From positions 186,001 through 250,000 of the forward strand of contig SEMN01000127.1 in assembly GCA_005408345.1 (NCBI GenBank): DNA of 64,000 nucleotides, read 5' to 3'. The DNA comes from Macquaria australasica. Its lineage: Eukaryota; Chordata; Actinopteri; Centrarchiformes; Percichthyidae. The notes below the pieces were generated by a model that was not told the origin of the DNA, ran no database searches, and saw only the letters and a program-made list of their open reading frames with translations. The position numbers were made by a program, and so were the translations under genes. Positions 12,990-24,500 of the stretch are shown piece after piece (position 1 is the first letter of the stretch; every line of letters starts with the position of its first letter).

Positions 12990-13340
12990 ACGAGTGCCAT
13001 CCCTCAGTGCTGGTGTAGGCTCCTGCTGAAGTCTGCATATCCTGCTCGCCGCCTTGTTAACTCAGAATACCCTAATGACTTCCCCTCTCTCGCTGCCGAG
13101 CCACACTGTGAAGTCATCCATGTTTCCATGTAGCCTAAAGTGAGGAGAGGAGCAAGGAGGAGAGGACAGGAAACTAGACATGATGGAGGACAACTGGTAT
13201 CACTAATGAAGTGTGTTCTGATGGCATAAATCCTCCTTAGAGTAAGCAGCATCTGAGTGGCTCTGTCCACCAATGAACATCCCGCATTCATTATACTCAT
13301 AACCATGTATAGGACCATATCCTGCCACACTCGGCTTTAA
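12990..13340. promoter_or_regulatory. Candidate conserved noncoding element
   Basis: A 350-base non-repetitive stretch of balanced composition (CCCTAATGACTTCCCC, ATGGCATAAATCCTCC, CCATGTATAGGACCATATCC) in AT-rich surroundings. A - strand frame is open over it, but there are no splice sites or recognisable protein. Regulatory role is a guess from texture. Confidence 0.25.
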
Positions 13341-14039
13341 TGTTTCTCCATTTTTTTTCTCTCTGAGCTTTAATATTTCTCCTGACTCCACTTTGAGTGT
13401 GGAAAAATAGTTAAATAACTGATTAGACTAATTTATTGCCTTTTCCTTTGAGGTAAATACAAAAAAAGAGACAGAGAAGGCGGGAATGTAGCAGCGCTGC
13501 CTTTGCAGGCCACAGAAATGTTATTTGGGTTTTTATCGCTGTTTTACATCACTGTCAGCTCGTGAACATTGTTGTTGCAAAAACCTCACATGGATGATTC
13601 AGGGTTTAAGAAACTAGGTATAGTGGAAGTTGGATATCAATATATAAGGATATTTTTAAAGTACACTTTCACAAAATGCTGTTTTCATTATGTATCAGTA
13701 TCTTGTATATCTTATATGTCATCAGTCTAATAGTCACACTGGCAGACAACAAATGTTATTTTCTTTTTTAAATATTCTTATTTTTAGTATTTTGAAGTTT
13801 GTTTGGTGGTACATATTCAGCCCATATCCTTGCACTCAGTATGGCAACTGGTTGTCGCCATCTTGTGGTTGAGTCTGTAACTCAGTTCTTCTTGTATATG
13901 ATTCATGCATACATATACACAAGTATGAGCAAACTTGCAAACACACACACAAATGCTCAAATGCACAAAGACACGTGAGGCATGTGCACAATACATGCAT
14001 GCCTGTACACACGCATGCACAGAGATAACTGTGAGCAAT
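13341..14039. other. No gene recognised
   Basis: AT-rich DNA and a degenerate CA-rich, TGCA-rich tract (13900-14030). Confidence 0.45.
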
Positions 14040-14500
14040 GGGCCTTTTTTCACAGCAGACATTTTGACTTGTCATAGTAGCAAAAGCACAGGTGTTACTA
14101 ATAACATTACAGACGACTCCATTCTCTTCAAGTGTCGCAGTAAGCCCTGACAGCGTGACAGTGAGCCAGCATGCACAACGCCAGGACTCTAAATGGGATT
14201 CAGCCATCATTAATTTGATTATTAACAATCATGGACTGGAGGATAGCTTTAGCTGGCTGCCACACCACAGACAGGCAGGCCAGCAGATAGACAAATAGAA
14301 AGTCTAATGGGCAATTTAGTGGACATGGAGAGAGAAAGACACACAGAGAGGAGAGGAGATGAGAGGGCATGAGGAGGCCAAGAGAGGAGAGGGAAGGTCT
14401 GCGAGGGGGAACTAGAAACATATGCAGTGGTCTGACTGCTGGTCTTCCTGCTGGTGCTTCATACTGTGACATGTCAAAATGTCTTCAGTGAAAAAGGCCT
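14040..14500. mobile_element. MITE with long inverted ends, interrupted by an inverted copy of 10130-10363
   Basis: Left end GGCCTTTTTTCACAGCAGAC...TTTTGACTTGTCATAGTAGC; right end is its near complement (TGTGACATGTCAAAAT..CAGTGAAAAAGGCC). The interior (CAAAAGCACAGGTGTTACTA onward) matches a second copy at 38681-38940. Positions 14230-14447 are absent from that copy and match 10130-10363 reversed. The superfamily is unclear. Confidence 0.75.
14230..14447 (-). repeat. Inverted copy of 10130-10363 inside the MITE
   Basis: Runs from CATGGACTGGAGGATAGC to CTGACTGCTGGTCTTC. Shorter than the other copy by 16 bases, chiefly from fewer GAGAG units. Confidence 0.85.
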
Positions 14501-15299
14501 AATATGCAAGCATAAATGCACACACACGTGCAAACACATATACATGTGTGACTATATTCACACAGTAAAGGCCAAGCATTTGCTAAAAAGGGGTGGGGAT
14601 TCCAGAAATAACGCCCTATACTGGTGTCACATGAATGTATCACATGTCTACAGTATAGATATGTAAGGAAAGGGAGGTTATAATAAGCAGAAGTACACAG
14701 TATGTAATCTGTATTGTAGGGAACGCCATTAACTTTAAATGAGATTCTGAGTAGGTGGTTAGTATGGCTCCCTCGTTCCCAACAATCTTCTGTAATTTCT
14801 AAATGTGTTACTGATTTCAACAACAAGCCCAAAGAGAGAGCTGCTGACACTTGGACCTGTCAGTTCAGAACAGCAACAGAAATATGTATCAGTGATTACA
14901 CCAAGAGCCCAGTGAGAGGGGAGGACTGACAGTTTATATTTTATCCGTGATGTTTCTGTGTGTTAGCTATTATTAAGCCAGAAACAAACAAGACCAAAGA
15001 AAGCATAGACAAGTAAAACAAACAAACAAACAAACAAAAAAGAAACAACTGCAACAAGACTACTATTTATTTTCAATCACATCTCTATGCCCCAAATCCC
15101 CCTTAGTTAACAAGGTATTAAGGGTAAACAACCTTGATTATGAATTCAGACATTAGAATAGTGGCCTTTGACTTGGCTGTGTTTCAGCCAAATGAATTAT
15201 GTATATCCTGCCTACTGGTTTTAATGGCTAAGTGACAGAACATCTCTTAAAGCAAGCCCAGGTGAATTCTGCCATTTATAGTAATACTATGCATAAATA
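14501..15299. other. No gene recognised
   Basis: AT-rich DNA with a short CAAA run near 15015-15040. No supported feature. Confidence 0.45.
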
Positions 15300-15610
15300 T
15301 TTAGTTCTTTGTTTCCGAGTTACACATCTTGCACTCGGCAGTAGGTGGCAACAGAAAATGATGCGTTAATGCAACATTTTGACTCTACACATCATTTCAG
15401 TCTATGCGTTAACACGTACAGTCTGCTATCGCGTTAACGCGTACAGTCTGCTATCGCGTTAACGCGACAAAATGAGTTAACACGTAAAGTTTGGTCGTGT
15501 TAATTTAACATTTTGTTTACAGTAATACGACACATATTTAGTTCTTTATTTCAGAGTTACACGTCTTGCTTTCGCCAGTAGGTGGCAACAGAAAATGACA
15601 CGTTAACGTG
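15300..15610. repeat. Direct repeat pair, about 236 bp apart, each carrying CAGTAGGTGGCAACAGAAAA
   Basis: Copy A (15300-15377) and copy B (15536-15607) share ATTTAGTTCTTT, AGTTACAC.TCTTGC and the CAGTAGGTGGCAAC block. In B the block reads CCAGTAGGTGGC (15575-15586), fitting a CTCF core consensus; A has GCAGTAGGTGGC (15338-15349). Confidence 0.7.
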
Positions 15611-15791
15611 ACAGAAAATGACGCGTTAACACGTCAGGTAGATTTTATATGGAACGCCATTTACGCATATAACGTCTTAGATATTTTGTGTGTAGACAAC
15701 ATAAAAAAAATAAAGCGTGTTAACATAACCAAACTCTACATGTTTTAACACGCTAACACAACAGCTAACACAACAGAAGTGACACGTTAAC
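15408..15791. repeat. Array of GTTAAC palindromes
   Basis: GTTAAC occurs at 15408, 15433, 15458, 15476, 15602, 15625, 15719 and 15786, mostly as (C)GCGTTAAC(G/A)C. Two lie in a perfect 25-bp tandem duplication (15416-15465) and two in a 23-bp imperfect one (15588-15633). Confidence 0.85.
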
Positions 15792-16213
15792 ATGTCTTTT
15801 CGAGGGTGGCCAACGAGGGACCTCAATCAGGCATGAGGAGGGTTGCCTCAAAGATTGCCTCAAAGATGCAATGGATGACGTGCATAAATGACGTGCATAA
15901 ATGAGTGATGTGGGCATCTACGCACTACGTACACTGCAAACGTACACTGCAAGTAAAAACGTAAGCCAAAACGTGGCCAAAGGTGTGGTTTTAAGAAGCC
16001 AATGGGGACAGTGAGGTGGGGAGAAGCAGGAGAATATAGCAGTTTACTGGAATGAAATCATGGAATGAAATCATGGAATGGGATAAACAGTGCATCATCA
16101 TGATACTCAGGCACTCAAGATGAGCATAAGATGAGCCATAGACGATGGCTAATTAATACCAGCTGTGCCAGCAGATTCTGCCAGCTGATTCTTAGGCTAA
16201 TTAATTAGGCTAA
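15752..16213. repeat. Cluster of unrelated two-copy tandem duplications, unit 12-13 bp
   Basis: Pairs: 15752-15775 (12 bp), 15843-15866 (12), 15875-15900 (13), 15927-15952 (13), 16048-16073 (13), 16117-16139 (11-12, imperfect), 16166-16191 (13, one mismatch), 16192-16213 (period 13). The first five are perfect. The unit sequences are different from one another. Confidence 0.85.
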
Positions 16214-16879
16214 TCTAAATCAAGAGCTTCAAACTGCAACAATACTTCTGTCCTTTTTTGGGAGTATAACTTTACTTATATGTTTAAATTAATTATAATT
16301 ATAATTATAAATATAAATATAAATATAAGTTTTGGCAGTCTTGAATTTCAATAAATATTATCATGAAATAACTTAATCTTCCTATCTCAAGAAGAAGTTT
16401 AACAATCATTTGTAAAAAGTGAAATAGCTATTGAACAGTTGCATTTTAATTTTATTAAATGGTTTGTATTCTACGCTGTCGTCTGCTTTAGTTTCAGTCA
16501 CATCGTCTCTAAATGGCTCTAAAACACAGTGATCAAAGTGGTCTCTTCTTCTTGTGGCTTCATTTTTGACACTAAAGTCCCATTATATCTGAATATTAAA
16601 AAAACAACACTTCTCTGTGGACACACTAATAATAAATCATTAACCCACCTGACAAGGCCCCATAGATAAAGGGCAGACTATATGTGCTTTGCTCTGGCGC
16701 CCCCTTACGGCTTGACGTTGATATTTCAACCTCTTTATAACACTATTATCATTGGTTCAAAATGTTGACCAATGGCACCAGTTTACCTTTTTTTCTTGGG
16801 GCCTTTTTTGCATGCACGCTCCTCCCTTTTTTTTTGTTACCAACACACACACACACAAACAAACCCCCTGTGATGCCAA
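16214..16879. other. No gene; AT-rich stretch upstream of igsf8
   Basis: Includes an ATTATA/ATAAAT run (16280-16330). CCAAT-like and TATA-like words near 16730-16775 may belong to the igsf8 promoter. Confidence 0.4.
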
Positions 16880-17302
16880 CCCCTCCATGGCTGGGCTGGA
16901 CGGCGTGTCTGTCGAGGCGGTATAATCTAAAACCAAACCAGGATTTTAGGAAGCAGTGGCTGTGTTGACGGAGATGCGACGGTGCATGAAAAAGGTGATT
17001 AAATTCGCAGGTTTGCACATTTATGCATCTTTTAATATCCATCCGCCTTGCAGTAAACTTAGCTGATGGCGCTAACTCGCCTCTCTCTTGTGTGTAATCG
17101 GTGCATTGCCGTATTGTTGCACGTTATCGTTTCTTTCTTTTCCCCCACCCCTCTCACAAATAATCCGATGCGTGTCTGGCGTTTCGTTTGCAGACGGTCG
17201 GTCTCCACGGCGGGGATGAGCTATGATCGGCGATCAACGAGCAGAGGAACACGGAGAGAGAAATCTGAGTCACGATAATCTATCTGCACATCGGGGGGGA
17301 AG
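16880..17302 (+). promoter_or_regulatory. igsf8: Candidate igsf8 promoter and 5' UTR
   Basis: CpG-richer sequence directly upstream of the igsf8 ATG. A possible untranslated-exon junction is the acceptor-like TTTCGTTTGCAG ending at 17192, with a donor-like AAAAAGGTGATT near 16995. CCAAT-like and TATA-like words lie further up at 16730-16775. The start site cannot be fixed from sequence. The call rests on position and composition. Confidence 0.4.
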
Positions 17303-17357
17303 ATGAGGACCGCGATGGCTTCGGTGAAAACAGCGTTATTCGTATTTCTACACGGGG
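17303..17357 (+). CDS. igsf8: igsf8 coding exon 1: start and signal peptide
   Basis: Starts at ATG and encodes MRTAMASVKTALFVFLHG, a typical hydrophobic signal peptide core. It ends in phase 1 at the donor GTGAGT. A second in-frame ATG (residue 5) could also serve. The surrounding 17.1-17.4 kb is CpG-richer than its neighbours, as expected of a promoter-proximal first exon. Confidence 0.8.
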
Positions 17358-18534
17358 GTGAGTGCAGCCGCGTCTGCCTTCTACCTGTTTGCTCTGCACA
17401 CAGTGACTAAACCTCGCCATCTGTCACGCCGAGATGCATTTGCGTGATTGTTCCTCCACGCCGACAAATCAGACCATTATTAATGTGGCAGCGCGTAGCT
17501 TTATCGTCGTGATTTGGGGCTGCCGTTCCTTTGCCTGTAAACGCTCCTTCTAGCCATGTGGGCCACCTGTTGGGACACTTGCCAGCGTTTCACACATGCC
17601 TGTGGTCTGCAAGTCACTTTATTACCCGCAATCCAAATGCAGAAGTGACTGATAGGCCAGTCCGCTATCAAACATGAATCACACACAGGCTATGTGATGG
17701 ATGTTGAGCTAGTGGTGTCAGAGAAACAGGTGTTTTTGGCCATTAAAATGAGTTCCTGGTGGCAAACACTAGTTTTACCTATTCATTTATTTTACCCTTT
17801 TTAATGCCTTAAGTTTTATTATTTGACTGTGGTCATTTTATGTTTTCACCACTTGTTTTATCTCATCAGTGTGGTCATGTTATGTCCTCCTTGTTTTGTC
17901 ACCTCGCCAAAGCAATCTCCTGTCAGCTACTGATTGAAATGGCAATAAATAAAGTAGTGAATCTTGAATCTTGAAATGAAAGAGTAACAAAGATGCTGTA
18001 CATGTTCGAACATGTTCTTTTTAGAGTGAGTTAACCAAATAAATCCAAGGTGCTTAAGAGTTTAAATAATACTAATAATATTTTAGGGTAAAAAAAAAAA
18101 GAAATAGGAGACTCAACCCAGACAAGCAGAAATAGATGGAGGCAATAAAGCTGAAAAGAAATTTTGATATTTCAAAAACATATATTTTGACCTATCAGAT
18201 TAATTGACACAGTTTTTATCTCCTTGCTCACACTATTAATAATTATATGAATCATATCTAATAGCCACAGGGTTCCTCGGGGCAGGGACAGTCAGTCTGT
18301 GGTCCAACATGCATCTCTTTGTTGGTCCCTCCTTGTTGCACAGAATATAATCCAGACAGTATTGAGCATTGTCACAAGCCGCGGTGTCCCACAGCCCTAT
18401 CAGTCCGAGCCCAATGTTAATTAGGACTTGATCCGCTTAAGCCTCCCACTAGTCTCCCATGTCATTATGTATGGGCGTGTTGTTATCCGTCCGTGGCTCG
18501 GCCTGTGAGAAAGCTCCAGTTGTTTTTTAGGTCT

Positions 18535-18578
<44 letters not shown>

Positions 18579-21500
18579 GGGAGTGCCAAAACTCACCCAT
18601 CTAGTATTTCTAGTTGTTCAGGTCGTTATCAGTTGTAGGTGAGGGTAAACGGGTGTGTTGTGGTTGGTGTTGATCCTTTGTTCAGTGACAGTTTGTGAGT
18701 GTATGCTGCTTGTTCATCGCATCTCATTTGCATATTGAGATAATTTGTTTATTTCTCAGCTTTTGGCACAACTTGTAGATTTAAATCACTTGGTTGGCAA
18801 CCAACATTAAAGATACGAACCCTTCCTAACAATCTTTTTTATTATTTATTTTTTTTATAGTTTCTTACCACAAATATGGAGAAAGTTATTTAGGAGATCT
18901 GCTATCTCTGGCTGGCCATCCACTTCAATAACTAAATGTCAGTAAATATCTAACGAAGTCAATCTTAACTTGTGTGAGTTTTCTAGCTTTGAAATTATTT
19001 AATTTAACTGAGTTTCAATCATCTCGCACCATGTTTTTAATAGGGATGCTGATACTGACCTTATTAAATGGTTCAGGTATCGGCCATGATGTGAATAATC
19101 TACAATAAATACAGTTTCTTTGTCAATGTCCTTATACAATAATAATAGTGTTTCTGATTTTAAACTTGGGGTTGGGGGGGGGGGGGGGAGAGAGCACTGG
19201 TGCTTTGTATCAGCAAATACCCTGAGTTGAGGTATCTGAATCAGTAACGGGAGAAAAAAAGATCGATGCGTGCTTAGTTTTTAATGTACACAACTTCCAA
19301 AGTTATTAAAATGTTCATTCTTGTTATTTCAGTTGTCTTACTTTCTTGTTAACATTCAGCTTGTTTATCAGTTGGTTCAAATTACCAGAAAAAAAAGTAT
19401 CTTGCTGCAAAAAATGAAACTAATTTGTGTACAGTATCAAAGGATAAAACAAACTTCTAAAGAAATCGAGTCTGTCGAGCCAGTTGAAAAACATAATGAC
19501 TTCTCAGATAGCATTCTTACTTCCTTCTTTGAAAAGTGGACATTATTTGCTTTACAATGTGTGTGCATCTCTGGGGATGCAGACCTGATGTTGGTAAAGA
19601 CAATGGTAAAATCCTCTGTGATGTAACCCTTTTGAATCTGGTCTGTTACCTTTTGACTGACTCGGTATCAGCATGTGAATATTTTGGGCAAGTACCCCTA
19701 TTGTGAAAGAACAGTATTGGCATGTGAAGTTTCAGTGCCTGTGGTTGAAAGAGCATTTCAGTATATAGATAACTCAGCTTGGTTTGAGCCTACAGCTATT
19801 TCACTAAGGTTCTAGGGGAAGTTGGGTATGCGGCTAGACAATGAGACTTAGACTCTGTGACATACAATGATGCTTGAACCTGGAAGCTGACTGCTGTCAC
19901 CCCTGAGGCACACTGAAAATCTGCCATGTTACCGGGCTTCTGTTAAACAGTAAGGCCACGGGGAAAATAATTGTTATTTACAGCACTAGTATTTCTTTTC
20001 CAATTCTGGTATTTTTTAATGCCACTTTCACTGTATTGGCAGACAGACAGTTTTAGCAAATCTTGCTGAAACTGTATCACTCTTGTGTGAGTTTTTAGTG
20101 AACAGTTCCTTTTTAAATTAACCAAAGTAGTCAAAGAATGAGCTACAAAGCCCACCAAGATTATTGTATTTCATTTATTAAATGTGTCATTGTATTGAGA
20201 GGAAGCTGGCGCAGCCCCTGCCCTAGTGTTTTTTCTCCTAAGCTATTTAATGTATTGATTCCCTGTTAGCCAGTCATCAGCTCAGGATATTGATTGGTGA
20301 GTCCATGTACCAAACATCCTGACTGTGACCCACAGAAACAGACATTGTTACCGTTTCCAATATTTCCTCCATTTTTCTTTCACAGTGCTCCAGTACGCTG
20401 TGTGTCGCGACGTAACTCTTCCCGCTGGAACCCTCTACCGCGTTGCAGGGTTCCCCCTATCCCTGCCCTGTGTTGTATCAGGGTTCGAAGGCTCACGTAC
20501 GCAGGACTTTGAGTGGTTCCTGTACAGGGATGATGCTGGTGGGAGGCAGATGGGAGTGGTGTCAACCAGGGACAATGGCTTCCCCTACACCCCGTTCCAG
20601 GCCCGGGTGAGGAACGGAGAGGTGAGGGTGGAGAGGGACTCGGGGGACAAGGTCCGGCTGGTGATCCAGAGGCTCCGGGCCGAAGACCAGGGGAAGTACG
20701 AGTGCTACACACCCAGCACGGACAGAACCTACCAGGGGAACTACAGTGCCACAGTGCCTGTCAAAGGTGAGATATATACTGTATATATAAATTTATTCAA
20801 AGTTATATATACTATATAGAAAGGGTATACTTTTGTCCTTGTCAACAAACCTAAAACAACAATGCGTTTTTTGTTTGAATGTCAATACTTTCTGACTACT
20901 TCTGCCTGTCTTTGGCAATCAGCCCCAAGCCCATTGGTTTCTACTGAAGATGTACAGGTCACAATAAATAGTTTTGGTTTATTTAAAAGGCTAATTAATG
21001 TCCTGAAAAAGCTGGACACTGTAATTTTTAGCAAACATTGGTGCATCTGCTGGGACTATTTTCACCTGTGGATTTGTTGCTCTAGCAAGTATTTACAGAA
21101 ACAAGATGTATTTGAAATTGACTCTTCTTGTATGGCTGCTTGTGTTTAGACAATATTCAGCGCCTGAGAACATCGGATTCTTTTGTTAATTGAAAAAGAG
21201 GTTTGTAGTAAAAACATAAATATTTCTTTAAGTAAGGCATCCAAAAAGAAATGTTTTGGTACCAAAACCCTTGTATTTTATCACCAACTACTATTGCAGA
21301 ATTTCAAATGATACCCAGCCCTACTCCCAACTATATGACAGTCATAGTTTAGTTGTGACGTATAGTGGAAACCAAACGTATTCAAGTTCTGTCATGGGGG
21401 TTATCGTATGAGGAGATTTTATCAGCAACTCTGCACTACATGAGCCAGATGGATGACATTTTTTATTGATTAATCATACTTTGTGTTTAACTTGGTGCAC

Positions 21501-24500
21501 AAGATATTATTTATACTTACCATCTGGAGTTTGTACTCTGCTTTTTTCTTTCTGCTTCTCTTTCTTTCTACAAAGATCCATCTGCTCAAGCTGTCCAAAG
21601 TATTTTGGCAGTTTTAAACCATCCATATGGTTGCCAATTTAGTTTCTATCCATCATCTTCTTTGTATACTACTGAGTTTATGTTTGTAGGATGCTGGGTG
21701 TTAGTTTTGCAGTTTATCTTCATAATAAACAACTAATCCCCCTTCCTTTGGCAAAGCTAGTACCCAAAGCCAAGGGTGGTAAATGTCTCGCAGTCACTGT
21801 CAGCAGCAACCCCATTTCACAATTTGTTTTAGTGGTCTAAACATAGAAACGTCTAAACACACAGGCAATAGAAATTGAATTTGGCATCTTTTTTCCTCCC
21901 ATCTGGCTCCTGTAGCCTCTTGATGTAATTTAATTGTCTGTCTGTGTCTCTTTTGTACACCCGCAGTGATCCCTGACACACTCCAGATCAGCTACTCCCG
22001 CTCACTCACTGGCCAGCCCGTGCCAGAGGGGGCCGAATTAACGCTGACATGCTCAGCTGGTATCCAATCGGAGCAGCTTACCCATCTGTCCATCATGTTT
22101 GGGAAGCGTAGTGGCGGAGAGGGTTTGGGGAGTGGAGCGGGAGGGGAGGTCAGCATCGTAAGGGAGATTATCTCCATCGACAAACTGCTGGCGGTCGTCC
22201 CCGGACGTTCATACAGGAAGCGGTATGATGACGGAGAGATCACGCTGGAGAAAAGGAACGGGAAGGCTGGACTAGGTGTGTACGTGATGAAGATGAGAGG
22301 CGTGCAGCCAGACGACACCGGCTCGTATTTCTGTGAGGCCTCGCAGTGGATTCTGGACCCTGATCGATCGTGGCAGAAGATTGCACAAAGGACGCTGGAT
22401 ATTGGCAACTTGACTGTCCAGCAGCTAGGTCGGTGTGACACTGTGTCAGTATTTGTGCTGACTTTTGCCAAAACTGTGGTAGCATGTGGCAAGTGCCAAG
22501 GTCACACTGCAACAAGTACATTGCAGCTGATTATTTTGTTTGGTGATCATTGTTCAAACAACATAAAAAAAGATGATGAGGTTCTTATCTTATCTTACAG
22601 GAGGCAGTTTGTGAAGTAGTCAACCACAATGAGGAAAGAAGATGCCAGAAAATAAAGTCGGCTGCTTTAAAAAAGTAGAACAACTGAAGTTTGGTTTCTA
22701 CTTGTCAGTTCAGGACTCTTTATTCTTTCCCAGTGGCGTCAGTCAGCCTGGACTTGTAGCGCTGTTGAGTACATTGGACTGTTTCCAGGTTTCAGACTGG
22801 ATGTTTGTGTTACTTAGAGCTAAACTGAATGTCTAGCTTGCTGGCTGGCTGACTGAGCAGTTTACTGACTGGATAGAGAGGAGGCTGATTTAAATTCTGT
22901 ATACACATCTGTAGTCAACTTGTTGACTTGTTTGTTGGCTGTTTGGATAGAGTAAGTGTTGGGGTTTCTGATTAGCTGCCTGGGTGGTACCAGCTTAGCT
23001 TTTTCCTACCTTCCTAATCTTACTATTAGGGCTGCAGCAAATGATTATTTTCATTATCGATATATCTGCTGATTATCTCTCTATAAAACAGTGAAAGATT
23101 CCCATCACACTCATCTTAGAGGCCGAGGTGACTTTATCAAATGTCTTGTTTAACTGTATTATACTATTTCCTACAACGTAAGACTAAGAAAAGCAGCAAA
23201 TTCAGCACATTTGAGAACCTGAAACTATCCATTTTTTCCATTCCTTGAGAAATGAATTAAATCATTAGTTATCGATTGAATAATTGCAGCTCCACTAACT
23301 ATCTGTTCGGGATGTTGGCTGTCAGACTGCCTGACTGACAAGCTTGATGCTCAGCTCTCTCGTTGATTATCCAGCTGGATTTGATAGGTTCGATAGCTGG
23401 CTGGCCAGGCAGCTGGATAACTGCCCCGTTGCCTTGCCGCTTGGCTCAATTTAAATTCTAAAGAGCTTGTGTAGATCTAAAGGATTAAGTAATCTTTTCT
23501 CCCACCTTGGCCTCTCGTAGCCTGCAAAGAAGACTGATGTGTCCTTTACTGTCAGAACAGCACTGCCTACTACTCAAACATTTATTAACATCTTGGATAA
23601 GGAAGTCAACCCAATATACATATATTTTTTTGATATGTTTGCTCATAGGAAATTACTTCATCCATGTAATCTTAAATAAGTTAACACCCACTTTTGCTAG
23701 AGTTGGATTGAAATATTGAGTTATTCTAACCATGTTTTTTTTAAAATAAATATTTTTATTAACTTATATTGCTGATGAGTGGTACAAACAACTTATTAGT
23801 ACTAAGTAGCTAAATAGTGGAGCTAAAAGTTATTTAGGTCAAATTTCTATCTCTCAGCAATAAAATTAAAGCTGATGTTGAGGCATTGAATCTCATCAAT
23901 GCATGCATTGTTTTCTCCGACACTCGCTGACAAACACTTTTTAGTTCTGTATTTTCTCGCTCCTGTTGTCTGACTAATACAATGGTCTGACTTGTCTCCT
24001 TTTGTTTACGTAAATAATGTGTCTAGTATTGAGCAGATCTGTGTTTAGAGAAGTGTTGTGGTTAAATGGGGCTTCGCTCACACAATGGACCAGTGTTTTA
24101 TATCTTCTAATTATACCAGGCTATTAGCACTAACTATATGAAACCTTTTCAATTCATTAAACAAAGTTGCACATACTCGTTTATGCTATGTTCCTTTACC
24201 GTTATGCTTTATTTGTATCTATGAATACAGCACAGTAAAAACATCAACATGCAAGTTTGTTCAGTAGATAATAGAAAATGACAGTACAAATTGTATGGTA
24301 ATCCATTATATCCTGGCCATTAAATGTGTAATGTACTAGAGAGGCCACTCTAAGCTTTCCCACAGAAGTGATACTCGCAGAATATCACTTGCTGTGAAGA
24401 TCTTTAGTGGCACAGACTAAGTGCTTGTTTGAGGCCCTCCACCAAGAAGGATTTCTGGTTTCCTTTCGCTTTTACTAAGCTGTCTCCCTCTGCCTCTTCT

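Larger units (their letters stand above)
17358..20385 (+). other. igsf8: igsf8 intron 1
   Basis: A 3.0-kb intron, the longest of the gene, from GTGAGT to CAG. It holds a CA microsatellite (18537-18574), a 15-base G run (19174-19188) and a possible hAT-like repeat (19038-19702). No coding exon was recognised. First introns often carry regulatory sequence, but no specific site can be named. Confidence 0.7.
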
